From the NCBI GenBank assembly GCA_033675265.1, contig JAUJYZ010000011.1:130001-194000 (forward strand): 64,000 nucleotides of DNA. Reading direction: 5' to 3'. Both the position numbers and the translations under genes were made by a program. The notes below the pieces were generated by a model that was not told the origin of the DNA, searched no databases, and saw nothing but the letters and a program-made list of their open reading frames with translations. Position 1 is the stretch's first letter, and the number at the start of each line of letters is the position of its first letter. Positions 47,701-59,197 of the stretch are shown here, piece after piece. The stretch comes from Actinostola sp. cb2023. Its lineage: Eukaryota; Cnidaria; Anthozoa; Actiniaria; Actinostolidae.

Positions 47701-50700
47701 CGCGCATGACGGCGAGAGGGGAGCCGAAGAGATCAGGCAGTCCCTTGGGGAATTGGATAACATCCGTTGCGTAGCAACCTTCGTGTCCCGGATGGGGCAG
47801 TGTTTCTCGTCAACTAAAGAATCTGTCAAAGTTAGTATAGTCGATGGGGTCGAAACTCGAGAAATACCTGACATCACAAGAAATTACAAAGACGAGTTCT
47901 TTGTGTGCTGCCAAAAGCACAGATCAGGAACGTACACATTCTCAGATGGAGTCGGCAAAATCAGCCAAGCGCTGGCTAAGGAGGTATGTGGAGCACCAGC
48001 ATAGCGATAGCCTCTAAGTGAGAAATCATCCCAGAATGCATGCATTGGTAAAAGCACTCGCTCTACAAACCTTGGAAAATCATGGGCAATTCTTTGGAAA
48101 TGTCCAAAATCTTGCAAATTCATGGGCAATTCAAGCTTTGGAAATGTCCAAAACCTTGGAAATTCGTGGGCAATTCAAGATTTTCCAATGAATTTCCAAG
48201 GATTGAAGCCGCTCAGTCCCGTTTTTTTCCCCCAGTGATGCACTTACACAATTTTGTTTTGCAGATCACCAGAAGTCTTGATCTGAACTCCATTCCATCA
48301 GCATTCCAGATCAGGTACGGTGGATGCAAGGGAATGCTGGCTATCGATGCAAGTCTGCCACAAGGACGACAGATCTTGCACTATCGCAAAAGCATGAGGA
48401 AGTTCGATTGTCAGCACAAGGACCTTGAGATATGTGACCAAAGTAAACCAAGTAAATACTGGTTGGGGGTGGAAGACCGCATACTTTTCATGCAGTTTAA
48501 ACCTTTCTTATCGGGCGAAATGCAAGGAAAGCTTATTTGTATATTATGCAGATAATATCTACAATGTAGGTGGATTTGAATTTGGAAAGCTATGAACGAA
48601 GTCGATGAAAGCCCGATAATACAATGTCGAGGCCAGAGACGATGATTGTCGGTCAATCGGCCAAAGTAGATCTATACTGAGTGTTTTTTCATGAATTAAA
48701 CTCTCGAACCCCCACCCCTCTCCCCCTCGGTCATATATCCCCAACTTCACTCAAAAAAATCCCGTTAAAGACATGCCATTTTACTTTTCTTTATGTTTCT
48801 AGATCACCTTTATCTCAATCGACAATGCATAACACTGCTGGCGGGACTGGGTGTCCCGGATGTAAACTTTATCAAACTTCAAGACACCATGCTAATGCGA
48901 CTTGCCTCCATGCTTCTCTTCGAAGGTGTTGCCATGGAAACGTTAAGCCAAGCGAACGTGGCTGGTGGCCTGAAGGCAAAAGCATTGCGCAATAGCGGCA
49001 TCATGGTCACGTGCGAGCCATTCTTCAGGTCTTTGCTGTTAGCTATTTATAAAAGCAAACTCAGTGATCTGCTTCGAAGGGCCCGCATTGCTATCCCACA
49101 ATCCCATGGGCGATTGCTGGTCGGCGTGTTGGATGAGACACACACGTTAGAGTATGGTCAAGTGTTCATACGCTATACCAAGGACATTAGTGAACCAAAC
49201 AAGGAGTACGTGAGCCTGACTGGACAGGTTGTGGTCACCAAAAACCCTTGCTTTCATCCAGGTTATTTATTATGCAGAGTTTCCTGTTAATTAATTCATT
49301 TTTCCAACGGCTTTGAATTTAGCTGAATGATGGATTGATCTCTTGTATTTAGGAGATATGCGCAAGTTCCAGGCTGTCGATATCAAATCTCTGCATCATT
49401 TAGTCGACTGCATAGTGTTCCCTGCAAAAGGACCACGTCCGCATACCGACGAGATCTCGGGCTCAGATCTAGATGGCGACAAGTACTTTGCCACGTGGTA
49501 CAAGCCCCTTATTCCTCCAGGACAAAATGAGGACCCCATGGATTTTCCATCGCCAGAGAAGAGGGTCCTCTCTCGTCCAGTTGTGGTTGAAGATATGATC
49601 GAGTTTATCGCAGAGTACATCAAAAATGATCAGCTTGGCGTCATCGCCAATGCTCATCTTGTTCACGCAGACTCAGACAAGGATGGTAAGGGTTCAAAAA
49701 CAGATCACTGCGGTTCTCAATATTATGCGAATTAACTCAGACATTCAAACAGTCGGCTGGAACTTGCTTTTTCGCTTCTGTCAATCAAATTCAAAACTCA
49801 ATCAAATTCAAAACTAAATAGATTCTACGACCAAATGATCCATAATTTAGCTCAAAATCATATTTTGGTTTCCATTTGGTGGGTCTTCTGACTTTTATTT
49901 TAAAGTTTTCTGATTTTTTTATGTTGTTTGACAGAAGCGAAAAACCAAATTACAAGCCAACTGCTTGAATGTCTGAGTTCGCATAATACTGAGAATCGCA
50001 GTAAAATAGTTTAATAACGCCTTAGTGCCGTGATCTTTATCATTTGGTGATGGAGCAGTCGAGCTTTTAGAAATTTATAAGAAGTTCAGTTGAGTTTTTT
50101 TGAGGCTTTTGTTTAGTAAAATGAATAAAAAGTTATCCCGAACCCATCTTGACATGTATATGTAGCTTCAGTTTCGCATGGCTATGCAATTTTATGTAGG
50201 TGTCAAGTCAGAGAAGTGTATTCTGTTGGCACACATGCATTCCGACGCGGTTGACTTTCCCAAGACTGGCCATTGTCCATCTCTTACATATGAACTAAGA
50301 CCTGAACAGTACCCAGACTTCATGATGAAGACTGACAAAGCACGCTACAAGTTAGTAACTTACTGCTCTAATTTTACGAAATATTCTTGCACTACTGACT
50401 AAAAAAATATCACTGCAATCGACCTTTCCGCTTTTCTTGTTAACGTATGAACAAATGCATTCAAACATTCCCATCTTGGTCATACTTGGCACTTTCAAAC
50501 GACCACAGTTTTTTTTTATTTGGTTGTCGATTATCGTCAAATAGTGACAATGATCTCTGCAATCTTTGTTGTCTTCCTGAAACGTTTTACCTCCTTTAAA
50601 GGTTGCATTACAAACTCTGAAACCACCATTTTGTTCAGAACCTGGAGGCGCGGGAAAAACGCGCTCGCGTCATGCCTAACCAATCAGAATCACTGTTATA

Positions 50701-53700
50701 TTTTGAGTAATTTCTAACAAGAAATTTGATTGGACGATAATATAAGCCGTGAAGTGATATACTTACGGCTCTACCACACTGACTGATATCAATGCTTTTA
50801 AAATGTGTAATAAAATACTTGCTTTGCTGTTTTTGTTTTAACCACCAAGGTCAAACAAAGTTCTTGGTAAGCTATTCCAGAAATGCAATCAACTAGAACG
50901 AGCTCGCTATTTCATGAGTGAAGAAGAAAGTTCTCAGGAATTGAAGGTCGACGAAGATTTGGTGATTGGAGGACATGAGAAGTTCATAGAATCTGCAATA
51001 GAAAAGAGAGATCGTTACAACACTAAACTCGGATCACTGATGGCATTGTATGGGTTGAAGGATGAAGGAGAAGTGTTAACTGGATGTCTCACAAAAGTCA
51101 GCTCCAGACTTTCTGGTAAGTTCTGGTTTTGCTAAGCCCCAAAAAACTAAAACTCACTACAGACCAAAAGTTACCAAACCCACTTTTGGTGATCCTCATG
51201 TAATTGTTTTTCTGTCTCAGGGAAGACTGACGAAAAGTTCGAAGTTGCCCAGTTAATTCAAGCCAGTGTAGCATCTCTTCGAAACAATCTAAAGAACGAG
51301 TTTTTTGAAGACTTTGGAGGCGAAGAGGAAGTCAAGGAATATTATGCGGCATCACACCGTGAATACCCTGATGATGTTTTGGAGAAGGCTTCAGCCTGGT
51401 ATGTCGTGACTTACAAGAGACTGAACCCACTATCCACCGAAGATGCAGAATCATCGGGAGATGGCAGTAAAACAACCGACGAATGGTCCCTGAGCGATTC
51501 AACCTTGTTGAGTTTTCCATGGATCGTGTCTCCTTTACTCGCCCACATCAAGGCTCAATCTGGCAATCATAGTGACCTCACAGGTGGCAAAAAGCAAGAA
51601 CTTGAAGACATCAGCAAGTTGATCATTTCTCAGACAAAAAGAATATTTTTCTACGAAGATATCCAAGAAGAGATGAAAAAGGATTTTAGTTTCAGACAAG
51701 ACGAGCGAGATGGATTGACCACAATTCTCCCGTCAATGCCCTTGTTGGGTGCTTCCATGACTGGTTTAAACATCAGTGACAAGAAACCACAGCCACTTCA
51801 GCTCTATGCTCACGTTACCTGGGATGCAGATCCTCGAAGACAAGAGCATCGCCTCAGACTATACCAGCAGGCTCTTCAAAGATTAATGGTGGTCAAACAT
51901 TTGTTTATTCATTACGAAGACGAAAGCCCCCATCTTTCTTTTACAGTGCAAGACTTCAACTACTATATTTCAGCAGATCCGTACGAGATGCTGAGATCTT
52001 TCTACATTTACCTACACATCAAGCAATCCCCTCTACTGTTACCTTTACTGTTGGTCGTCATGCACTGGGCGAGGAAGCGTTACATGACTGGAAGTGCTCG
52101 AGACAGTTTTTTGGCCGTTGAGGATCTTGGAGTATTGTTCATTAAGTTTTGCGAACATTCAAAGTTTGTCAAAGAGGTATGTTTTTTTTTTAGTTTTTCG
52201 GCCAAACATTTATCGCGTTAACTTTCATTTATGAAGTAAATAATAAACAAATAACTGGATGGGAACTCAAGACTGTACATACATTTTGTTTACGCTAATT
52301 TATTTTGTTTTAGCTTGATAAAAGTATGCCGATCTCTGACACTCAAACAAGCAATCATTACAATCATACAAATCATTTAAAATTATTTCTTTCTGTTAGA
52401 TTCCGCTGCAGGATCTCAAACGCCAAGCGGACATATTTCTGAATTCTCCAGAAAGCATAAGACATGTTGAAGATGATTGGAAAACAAGCATTTTGGATTC
52501 GACTGGGTACACAAACATGACAAACAAGGGCTTCCTTGCTGAGCCAGGTAAAGCGAAGGGTTATTTACTATACAAGAGAATGTTAGTTACTGCTTGATAT
52601 ATAGTCGCTATACAAGTGACCGCAATACTTTGAGGGTGTGAATGGGTACGTACGTTTTTGGGATGTCACTGATTACACGTTATCCAATTACCAAACCCTA
52701 TATGTTAGATGCGGGGCGATCTTTGAGATTCAATAGCGTTTTCACACCCTGTGTTTTATTTGCTTGTAGGACTGACATTGATTAAGTTCTTGGAGCATTA
52801 TGGCAACGATTCTGAGTCAGACACATTACAGCTCTCAAAAGTGCGTAATCCCGTTAAACCACGCGAAAAACTGTTCCCCCATCTAACCCAAGAACAACAG
52901 CAGAGGTTTACCGATGCTGCACTACACACCTTTCACGAGATTGCACAGCGAAGGGGTTTAGACAGCCTCTTGAAATCCATTGAACACGAAAGTCTCAAAG
53001 AGGTCCATGAAACTTTAACTCTGCCTAATTGCACCTGGGGAGCACTCAGATTTGCGGAAGATTTTGTGGCTCATGGCTTATCGAATCTGACTAATGCAAA
53101 AGTCAACATCCGCCCAGGTAACTAGAAGATTGTCTCTTTCTTTATTAAAATGAAGATTATATATTTCATTATCATCATCACTATTTTACATGCTTATCCA
53201 CAGGCAGCCCAACCATTGCTTCTGAGGCTACTATAATGAATAAAAATATATTTGTATGCGCGCGTCTTTTTAATGGGTTTCCTGTGGTATAGAACGCGCG
53301 CAATACTGGTATTATGTTGGGCTCCTTGTGCGTGTCCCGCCCACACAAATGCGCGCATACAAATATAAGAAATAGTTGGGCTACCTGTGGCTTGTCATGC
53401 AATCATGATTGTTGAGCATTCCCTATTTTTATGACCAAAATATCAAAAGTGAATATTGTAAGTAAAAAAGGTGTATATTTCTTGAAGTCATCCAACGACT
53501 CAGTCGAGAATCAGACATCCAAATTCAACTTGATGTATTCTTTTCTTCCCAGCTGCCAAAGGAGGGGGATACCTGATGGAAGTTGTGGGGAACTACCTTA
53601 CGCTCTCAAAGTGTCAGGCTGAGTGCCATCGGCTTGAGTCCAAGACAAAGAATACTTTTGTTTATGATCACGTCATAAGTGGCGGCAATCGGTTCATCTT

Positions 53701-54667
53701 TCTCGATCAAGCATCAGGAAATGATCCTGTTATCGCGAAGATGTTAAAGAAGGACTTTGCAGTCAATCTCAACAGTTCCGGCGGTGTTCCGGTGGAAAGG
53801 CTTGACGAGGAAAAGCTGTTAGCAGCGGTTGACGAGCAGCTTAAAGTATTCGACAGCTGTTACCTGAGTTATCTTCACGGCTCCAAGAATCTTCGTATTT
53901 CACTCGAGTATGGAAGCATTTACGTTACAAATGCTCACGCATGGGTTCTGGGCATCCCCGCTGAACGGGTTGAACAGACCCTCAGTCGAACGGCAAACAC
54001 ACGCAACGCGGGAAGAGGAAAAAATAATGAAATCGGAATGAAATTCATTGGTCCGCACCCGATTTCTAGTGACGATGTTACATCCAAACTGCCACTAGTT
54101 GGTTCCACTGTGGCCTCCAAGATAGAGAGGATTTATGTTGTTGAGATAAAAGCCAGCAATAATCACAAGCTTCAAGTTATCTTCGACGACAAGCCTCAAT
54201 TCAAGAGCTACCAGTTTGAACCGTTCAAGTGGCTTGATGCCAAACTGAAAAGTCGCCGTGCGCCGCGTTCAAGAAGCCGTGACATCGATATGCGCGTTGT
54301 GATGGCGTCCAAACGAGAACTGGACACAACAGAGGAGTACCAAAACTTACCGATTTTCGAGACGTTTGGCAAGACCCAGATTCTGTCCATTGTGAATGGT
54401 CAGCTACAGATCTCAAAGGAGCATCGACGTAGAGTTATGTATGTCCATTGCGTTGATGTGGAAGCCTACAGTATGAATTATAAGGACAGCAATATTGTTC
54501 TCGAGGTGAAGAAGACCAAGAAATACAACGCGAAGCGGTCACTGACAAATCCAGAGAAGGATTACAGCACCGCAACCCTGTATGGCGACACTGAAGTTAA
54601 CAGCAATACTAGGATGTTGACTAGGAATCTTTTGGAAGTGGGTAGAATACTTAAACCATCAACCTGA
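41769..54667 (+). CDS. Cellular RNA-dependent RNA polymerase with NTase-like C-terminal region (5' exons missing)
   Basis: The gene makes second-strand RNA from RNA templates in small-RNA silencing (RDR/QDE-1/EGO-1 family). Thirteen exons stay in frame for 1868 codons: 41769-42320, 45276-45425, 46008-46243, 47276-47983, 48265-48451, 48803-49261, 49353-49685, 50200-50350, 50850-51115, 51221-52176, 52400-52547, 52770-53117, 53553-54667. Family blocks in order are RVI-type TPTQDYLVQPE with NRVIRQYG, FEFLACSNSQLRDHGAW, RMGQCFSST, TYTFSDGVGKIS, PSAFQIRYGGCKGM, VVVTKNPCFHPG, the catalytic DLDGD (residues 802-806) and AHMHSDAVDFPKTG. No in-frame Met exists in the first exon, so at least one upstream exon is missing. 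The donor after 49261 (GTTATT) is weak. Residues beyond about 1150 are unlike most RdRPs (separate entry). The introns carry MITEs. All core motifs are intact, so an active enzyme is likely. Confidence 0.93.
42344..43119 (+). mobile_element. Helitron-like element (family B), copy 2, in RdRP intron
   Basis: The ends are the same as 37553-38307 (A/TTACTCGGGCCC...GAGCGTCTTG/T), with very similar interior blocks such as TTCGACGTTCGAACCGTAAC. It begins 23 bp after the first RdRP exon. Confidence 0.6.
43565..44330. repeat. GACA/GACG minisatellite
   Basis: An imperfect array built from ACGGACAAGCAGAGACAGAC with GACA expansions fills part of an RdRP intron. Antisense Cys/Leu/Ser/Val/Pro frames of about 270 codons are artefacts. 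Confidence 0.92.
44677..44966. mobile_element. MITE with TATACAGC ends, second copy
   Basis: TATACAGCTATTTCAAAAAA is mirrored by the right end (CCTTTTTTGAACTGAGCTGTATA). Just inside both arms lie GCGTATAGCGCATTGCG-type repeats. Family partner of 4137-4378. Confidence 0.75.
45023..45095 (+). repeat. tRNA-like sequence (SINE head or tRNA pseudogene)
   Basis: GGTAGCTCAGCTGGTAGAG is a good RNA polymerase III A box and D arm. GTGGGTCAGTCGAATCTC is a B box interrupted by two bases. The acceptor stem does not pair properly, so I call a SINE head or tRNA pseudogene, not a functional tRNA. Confidence 0.55.
46251..47007. mobile_element. Foldback in RdRP intron, CACAGGCAGCCC ends
   Basis: CACAGGCAGCCCAACCATTG is mirrored at about 46989-47007. 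A second inner pair (CCGGAAGTAGC, TCTAGATTCGGTACAAACAC) is mirrored at about 46820-46880. It starts 8 bp after the donor of the exon ending at 46243. Confidence 0.75.
49466..49480 (+). other. Catalytic DLDGD codons of the RdRP
   Basis: The codons read GAT CTA GAT GGC GAC in the exon 49353-49685. In RDR-family enzymes the three aspartates of this motif bind the catalytic metal. All are present here. Confidence 0.95.
49705..50002. mobile_element. Foldback MITE in RdRP intron
   Basis: Arms begin CACTGCGGTTCTCAATATTA and end AATACTGAGAATCGCAGT. Same family as 35305-35609. Confidence 0.75.
51628..53117 (+). other. Nucleotidyltransferase-like region fused to the RdRP
   Basis: Residues about 1150-1498 resemble non-canonical poly(A)/poly(U) polymerases (Trf4, Cid12, TUTase). 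LLGASMTGLNISDKK (about 1188-1202) lines up with the family's GSS-x-TG-x-SD-x-D loop. LSFTVQDFNYYI with the following RSFYIYLHIKQSPLLLPL (about 1252-1289) and VVMHWARKRYM (1292-1302) line up with the strand and the helix normally read as DPRVRPLVLLVKxWAKxR. A FLEHYGN block follows. The second acidic residue of the loop is Lys here and the third is not evident, so catalysis is doubtful. The match was made by eye. Confidence 0.55.
53199..53390. mobile_element. Short CACAGGCAGCCC foldback in RdRP intron
   Basis: CCACAGGCAGCCCAACCATT at the left and AGTTGGGCTACCTGTGG at the right. The left 80 bp is almost identical to the start of 46251-47007. Confidence 0.7.
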
Positions 54668-54737
54668 AGCAGCAGTCCTAGAGGCATTTCAAACCGTCTC
54701 AGCTAAATCATTTTATTGTTTCGTAGAGTTGAGTTAA

Positions 54738-54908
54738 CAGGGGCGTACCCAGGATTTTCCATTGGGGGGGGGGGGGGGGGGGGGGGTCACACTCCATGTC
54801 GTTCACCACCAAATCCTCTCCCCCCCTCCTCAAACATATAAATTTAAAGAGTAGACAAAGAGGAAGGGGGTCACAGGCACCCTGTGACCTCCCCCTACCT
54901 ACGCCCTG
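54738..54908. mobile_element. MITE with CAGGGGCGTACCC ends in RdRP 3' flank
   Basis: CAGGGGCGTACCC is mirrored imperfectly by CCTACCTACGCCCTG. TAA flanks both sides. A 23-base G tract lies at 54764-54786. It sits 70 bp after the RdRP stop, probably within its 3' UTR. Confidence 0.6.
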
Positions 54909-56838
54909 TAACGAATGAAAATCGATGGGATTTTGTTCTTGACAATTCTGGATAAGTAGTTGACATTCTATTTTCAAAAGTTCTTGATCACACTAGAGCA
55001 ATAAGTATACTAGATGTAAAATAACAACTACAATTCCAGGAATGTGCTCAAGGTATTCGGCCAGGCAGAAGACTTTCTTGGGTTCGTCGTCGTTTGTTAG
55101 CAACCATGTGATTGTTTCGCTAGTGTTTCTGACAATGCGTTATCTGTATTTGTCAGTTTGATTTCATGTTTTTAGCAGATGAGCCCGAGGAGCTTGCAAT
55201 TTTTAGGGGTGTAAATATTTATAACTTTTACCACAAATTGTTTATTTGGATGATGTAGATAATATTCAGTTTTAAAATTAGATTTTCAATTGGTAGTTAG
55301 TGACAATATCGTTTAATTTAGTCTCCCAGTTGTGCCTTGATTATTTATAGGTGCCTTGTCGTACGGATAATTTCTGACACTTTGTGTTACCTAACGCCAT
55401 TACAGGACACTGAACTACGCTGTAGATTGAGATTATCTAAACAAATGAATACTCTAACCTAGATTAACTGATCTTTTTAATGATTTTCTACGTTCGTTTA
55501 ACCTTGATTAACCGAATACAATCCCCAAAACCTGGATCGATATCAGACCGCCGCACATCCATGTTATGTACCACAAAACTGAGTTTCTATTAATTCGTAC
55601 TTAATTCCACCTGTACTTAGTATCGCGCGATATATCGGTAGTATTTCACTGAGGCTTCAAATTCTTAATTTCATTGGGGGGAAAATACGCAAACTCATTG
55701 AATTTCGCGAAAATATTACAATGTAAACTGCACTATTCAGTTACATTATTTATCGTAATTAAAAATGAGAGAAAAACGTTTTCCACTTGAATTTCAACTA
55801 CGTAATTCCATGCAAAAAGTATACTAATGTAACCTACGTTACCAAAACGAAATAGAGTTTGATTGGATGAGATGCATCTACACGCTTTTTGATTGGTTCA
55901 GACAGGAAGCCATTTGAGTGTCACGGTACCGTAGGTTTTAAAGTTAAATCAGTACTCATCGTGTAGAAGTATGAAAGCTTCCATTTAGGAGGATTTCCAC
56001 CTATTTTACTTAGTTTTAGCCGCGGCTCAATAGAACACATTTAGTGCACTTGCACAGAAAGGAATTTTTGCTTTAAAAATATAAAAATCTCCACAAAAAA
56101 AGGACGAATTCTTTTTTAATTTCGATGGAGTTATGATTGTATAGAACAAGATGGCGGATCAGTATAGTTTCCCATAATCCTTTGCGCTCACAAATCATTA
56201 TTTCTCGTAGAAACATTAGAACAGAGGCTCTTGAAAACGTCAAGATTTGCAGGTGTGAAGCTTTTGCTTTATTGATGCGAACGTACCAGAGAGTTTGTAG
56301 ATCAATGAGGTGCTGATTTAAGTTCGCAAAGGATTACTGGGTAAAATGTTTAGCCGCCATCTTTTACCGGCTGTACTGTGGATTGATTAAATACGCCTTA
56401 TGGGAAATTCACTGTTCATTCATAAAATGTTCACGTTTTTGTCAATTGAGGTTTTTCACACTGATGGCGGCCATCTTAAAGTGCTACTTTGATGAAATTT
56501 TGCGACGTTGATGTTAATTTGCATTTTTAGTATCTGGTAGTATGTTTATTAACATATCCAAACCGTTTTTCGTTACGATAAAAATAACTTCCACAAAATG
56601 AGCTTCTTTTGTACAAATTTGCATATTGAGATTTCAAACCTCTATAACTCATAAACGCAAGGTTCAAATCACAAAATACTGAACCCACCAACTATTCAGC
56701 TTATATTGAATAGAATTTTAAAACAATCTCACAGTCTAGCTACACTATCAAGACTCAGACTATGGTGTGTGATTTATTGCATCCAGATAATAACGAAAAT
56801 TAACATAACAATGAGATCCCATCATGCACCGCGCTACA
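54909..56838. other. Intergenic stretch, nothing recognised
   Basis: AT-rich DNA between the RdRP and the retrotransposon. No gene is seen. The upstream end of the retrotransposon may lie within its last few hundred bases, but I could not find a repeated terminal sequence. Confidence 0.4.
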
Positions 56839-56873
56839 TATAATAGAGCCCTCGTGCTCCTTTTGTGTCAGTT
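56839..56873 (+). promoter_or_regulatory. Predicted retrotransposon core promoter (TATA + Inr)
   Basis: TATAAT at 56839-56844 is followed by an initiator-like TCAGTT at 56868-56873. The A of the initiator is 31 bp from the first T of the TATA box, the usual spacing. The first ATG after it is the strong-context leader ATG at 56936. Confidence 0.5.
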
Positions 56874-56935
56874 CATTCGAAGTCGACTCACAGAACTGAG
56901 CGCAAAGGAAAAGTTTATAGACCACGCACCACGCC

Positions 56936-58859
56936 ATGGACGCCGTACAATTTCCAGCTCCAGCTGCCCAAGTTCCCCAACCTCCTGTCCAAGTTCCGCC
57001 TCAGGCTGCTGTCCAAGGGCCGCCTCAAGCCGCCGCTCAAGCCCCCAACGTGCAAGCTCAAGCTGCTGCTGTCGTCCCTCACGCTGACGGTGGAAACTTA
57101 GAGGTGAATGTTCGTTTATATTCTTTCTCAGTAAAAACAGCCTTAATTTTGTATCCGTGGTCGAGTGTGACCAAAAAAACCCTATCTGGAAAGTTAAAGG
57201 TGAAGATATTGATTTTTGTGGCCGAGTCTCGGATCCGAACAAGAAGAAATAACCCTTTCCATTTTCACAACGGAAAAAGTTGTACAATTCATATAGTCGA
57301 GTGTGACTTAAAAACCCCCCTTTGTAGTTAAAATGCATGCAAATGTCATACCTCACAGTCGATGGTGTGAGCAGAAATCCCTCCCCTTTTCATATAGTAC
57401 AGCCGAAGAGTGTGGCATGCAACCTCCTATTTTATCCTGAAAAGCGGGAAAATATTTGTACTCATGGTCGAGTGCGACCTAAAAAAAACCATTCAAGAGG
57501 GATAGTAAAGATATCGGACTTGTGGTCGAGTGTGACCTAAAAAACCCCGTTCAAACTTTCATTTCCAAGGTGGAAAGTAAGGCTTTTTTGAATTTCTTTC
57601 CGTATGTAGTAAGAAATGTTTCTGTGTTTACAATCAAGTGTGCATCGCTAAAAAAAATCCCCGCCTACTTTTAATATGCATTATTTGCAGTGTTTATTAA
57701 CAGCTCGAAAATGATAATATTTGCATGTTAATGCAGTGATAATTCAGTGCAGCATTTAATTGAAGATTGTTGGCAATAACTCAGTATGCGTTCAGTTTGC
57801 AGTGTTTGGCTTACATTGCCGGTTTCACGTGCATACCAGTTTATGTTTATTTCTTTCACCCCTTTGTGTTATCAGTTGGGTCCTTCGTTTTTATTTCATC
57901 TTCTATCTTTTATGTTTCAGTCGTTCCTCATTCTTTTATTAAGATTGTAAAATATTTCGTTTTGTTTGGTTTTCTTTTCTTTCTTTGTTGTTGCCTGTTT
58001 CGTTTTATTTATTTTTTTTAAATTTAATTTAATTTAATTTTTTTATTTTTTTGTCGTTTGTTTGTCAACTTTTGCCAGAGAATCCCAGTTCTCAGGTAGC
58101 AAGGCTCGAATTCTATTTATTTATTATATTACTATCGCACTTGGTTTTATTTTATTTATCGGCACACGTTTTGCTACGGCGCAGGACCATTCCCTCCACC
58201 CTTTATGTCGAGTTTTACGTTCTCCAATTTACGTATGTTCCCTTTTTCCCTACTTTCTCTAGCTACCCCCCAACCCCATGACCGTAGAGGAGAGACTGAG
58301 GCTCCTCGAGGAAAAATACAAAGCGGATTCAGTGACGTCAGCCTTAGAGAGACTACATAGGAAGCTTGACAGAACCCGCTTTGATAGCGTTGATGCTATC
58401 TGCGAGCTTGAGGCTGTGGTGAAAGTTGCAAAGCGGAGAGACCACGCGAAGGCGAAAGAATATGAATGTATCTTGGACGAAGTCCAAAAAAATACTAAGT
58501 CCCTCACCCAGGAGGGCACCAGGGATCTTCTAATTGCGTTGGTAGGTGACCCTGTCAAAAGCAGTGTTCTGAAGAAAGCGAGCAAAGCCCTTAAGCTGGT
58601 GAACAGGAAGGACTTCATACCACAAGCCGGCCCTTCCTGGCAAGGAAGTTACCGCCAACCCACGTCCGGTAACAGCGTTGGACCTATCCGTAACTCACCA
58701 AGACGCAATTTCCAACAGGGATACCGCCCTCCTCCCCTAATGAGCCCCCGCGGGACTAGGCTCTGCTACTATTGCAACTCAGACACGCATTTGATTAGAA
58801 ATTGCCCTGTTTACAAAGCAAAGGGCTCAAACACCGAGGAGAAATACCCCAAAATGTAA
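56936..58859 (+). CDS. Retrotransposon gag (leader exon + gag exon)
   Basis: The leader exon 56936-57103 starts in optimal context (GCCATGG) and encodes 56 residues rich in Pro, Ala, Gln and Val, ending at GAG/GTGAAT. It joins in phase 0 to the exon 58263-58859 (acceptor TTTCTCTAG), which reads LPPNPMTVEERL. The gag part, about 198 residues, has a helical charged N-terminal half and a basic Pro/Arg linker. It ends in a zinc knuckle C-x2-C-x4-H-x4-C (CYYCNSDTHLIRNC), as expected for a nucleic-acid-binding Gag. A gag-internal ATG at 58278 could also start translation. AATAAA follows 20 bp after the stop. Confidence 0.75.
57157..57660 (+). repeat. Spaced motif array GGTCGAGTGTGACC in leader intron
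   Basis: GGTCGAGTGTGACC(T)AAAAAACCC occurs at about 57158, 57295, 57466 and 57523. Decayed versions lie near 57217, 57358, 57409 and 57630. Several intervals are close to 58 bp or a multiple. The core has GGTC...GACC dyad symmetry. The intervening sequence shares GGAAAGTTAAAGGTGAAGAT-type phrases, so it is an old tandem array. Confidence 0.65.
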
Positions 58860-58878
58860 CGTGTTTTTTTTTTCTTCC

Positions 58879-58884
58879 AATAAA
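58879..58884 (+). terminator. Poly(A) signal after gag
   Basis: AATAAA lies 20 bp beyond the gag stop codon. A GT-rich tract (TCTGTTGTTGTTTC) follows about 40 bp on, as expected for a cleavage site. Confidence 0.5.
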
Positions 58885-59197
58885 CATGTGATTGCCATTG
58901 AGTGCAGAATGTCTCACTCTGTTGTTGTTTCAGTTATAGCTTTGCGCACGCGCCGGAACGGGTAAAGCGACCCGGCCATCCAGCAAGCCGCTTACCAAGG
59001 CGCGAAGGGTAGGATTCTCAACCTGAAAAAGGAGTACAATTCTCCCCCCCAGTTTACCTGGGTCAGGCTGTTTTTCCTTCCTCTTCTGCCGTTTATTGTC
59101 CATGCCAATTATCTTTGGGATCGCGGTTTTAGTGTAGTGTTATTTTTGTTGTTGTTGCTTTTGTCGTTCTTATTTGTCGTTTTTGACTTCTCTCTAG

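Noticed and set aside
41769..54667. The RdRP as an endogenous RNA-virus polymerase
   Set aside because: It has a spliceosomal exon structure, the cellular RDR blocks (GQCFSS, FSDGVGKIS) and the DLDGD motif instead of the viral GDD palm order.
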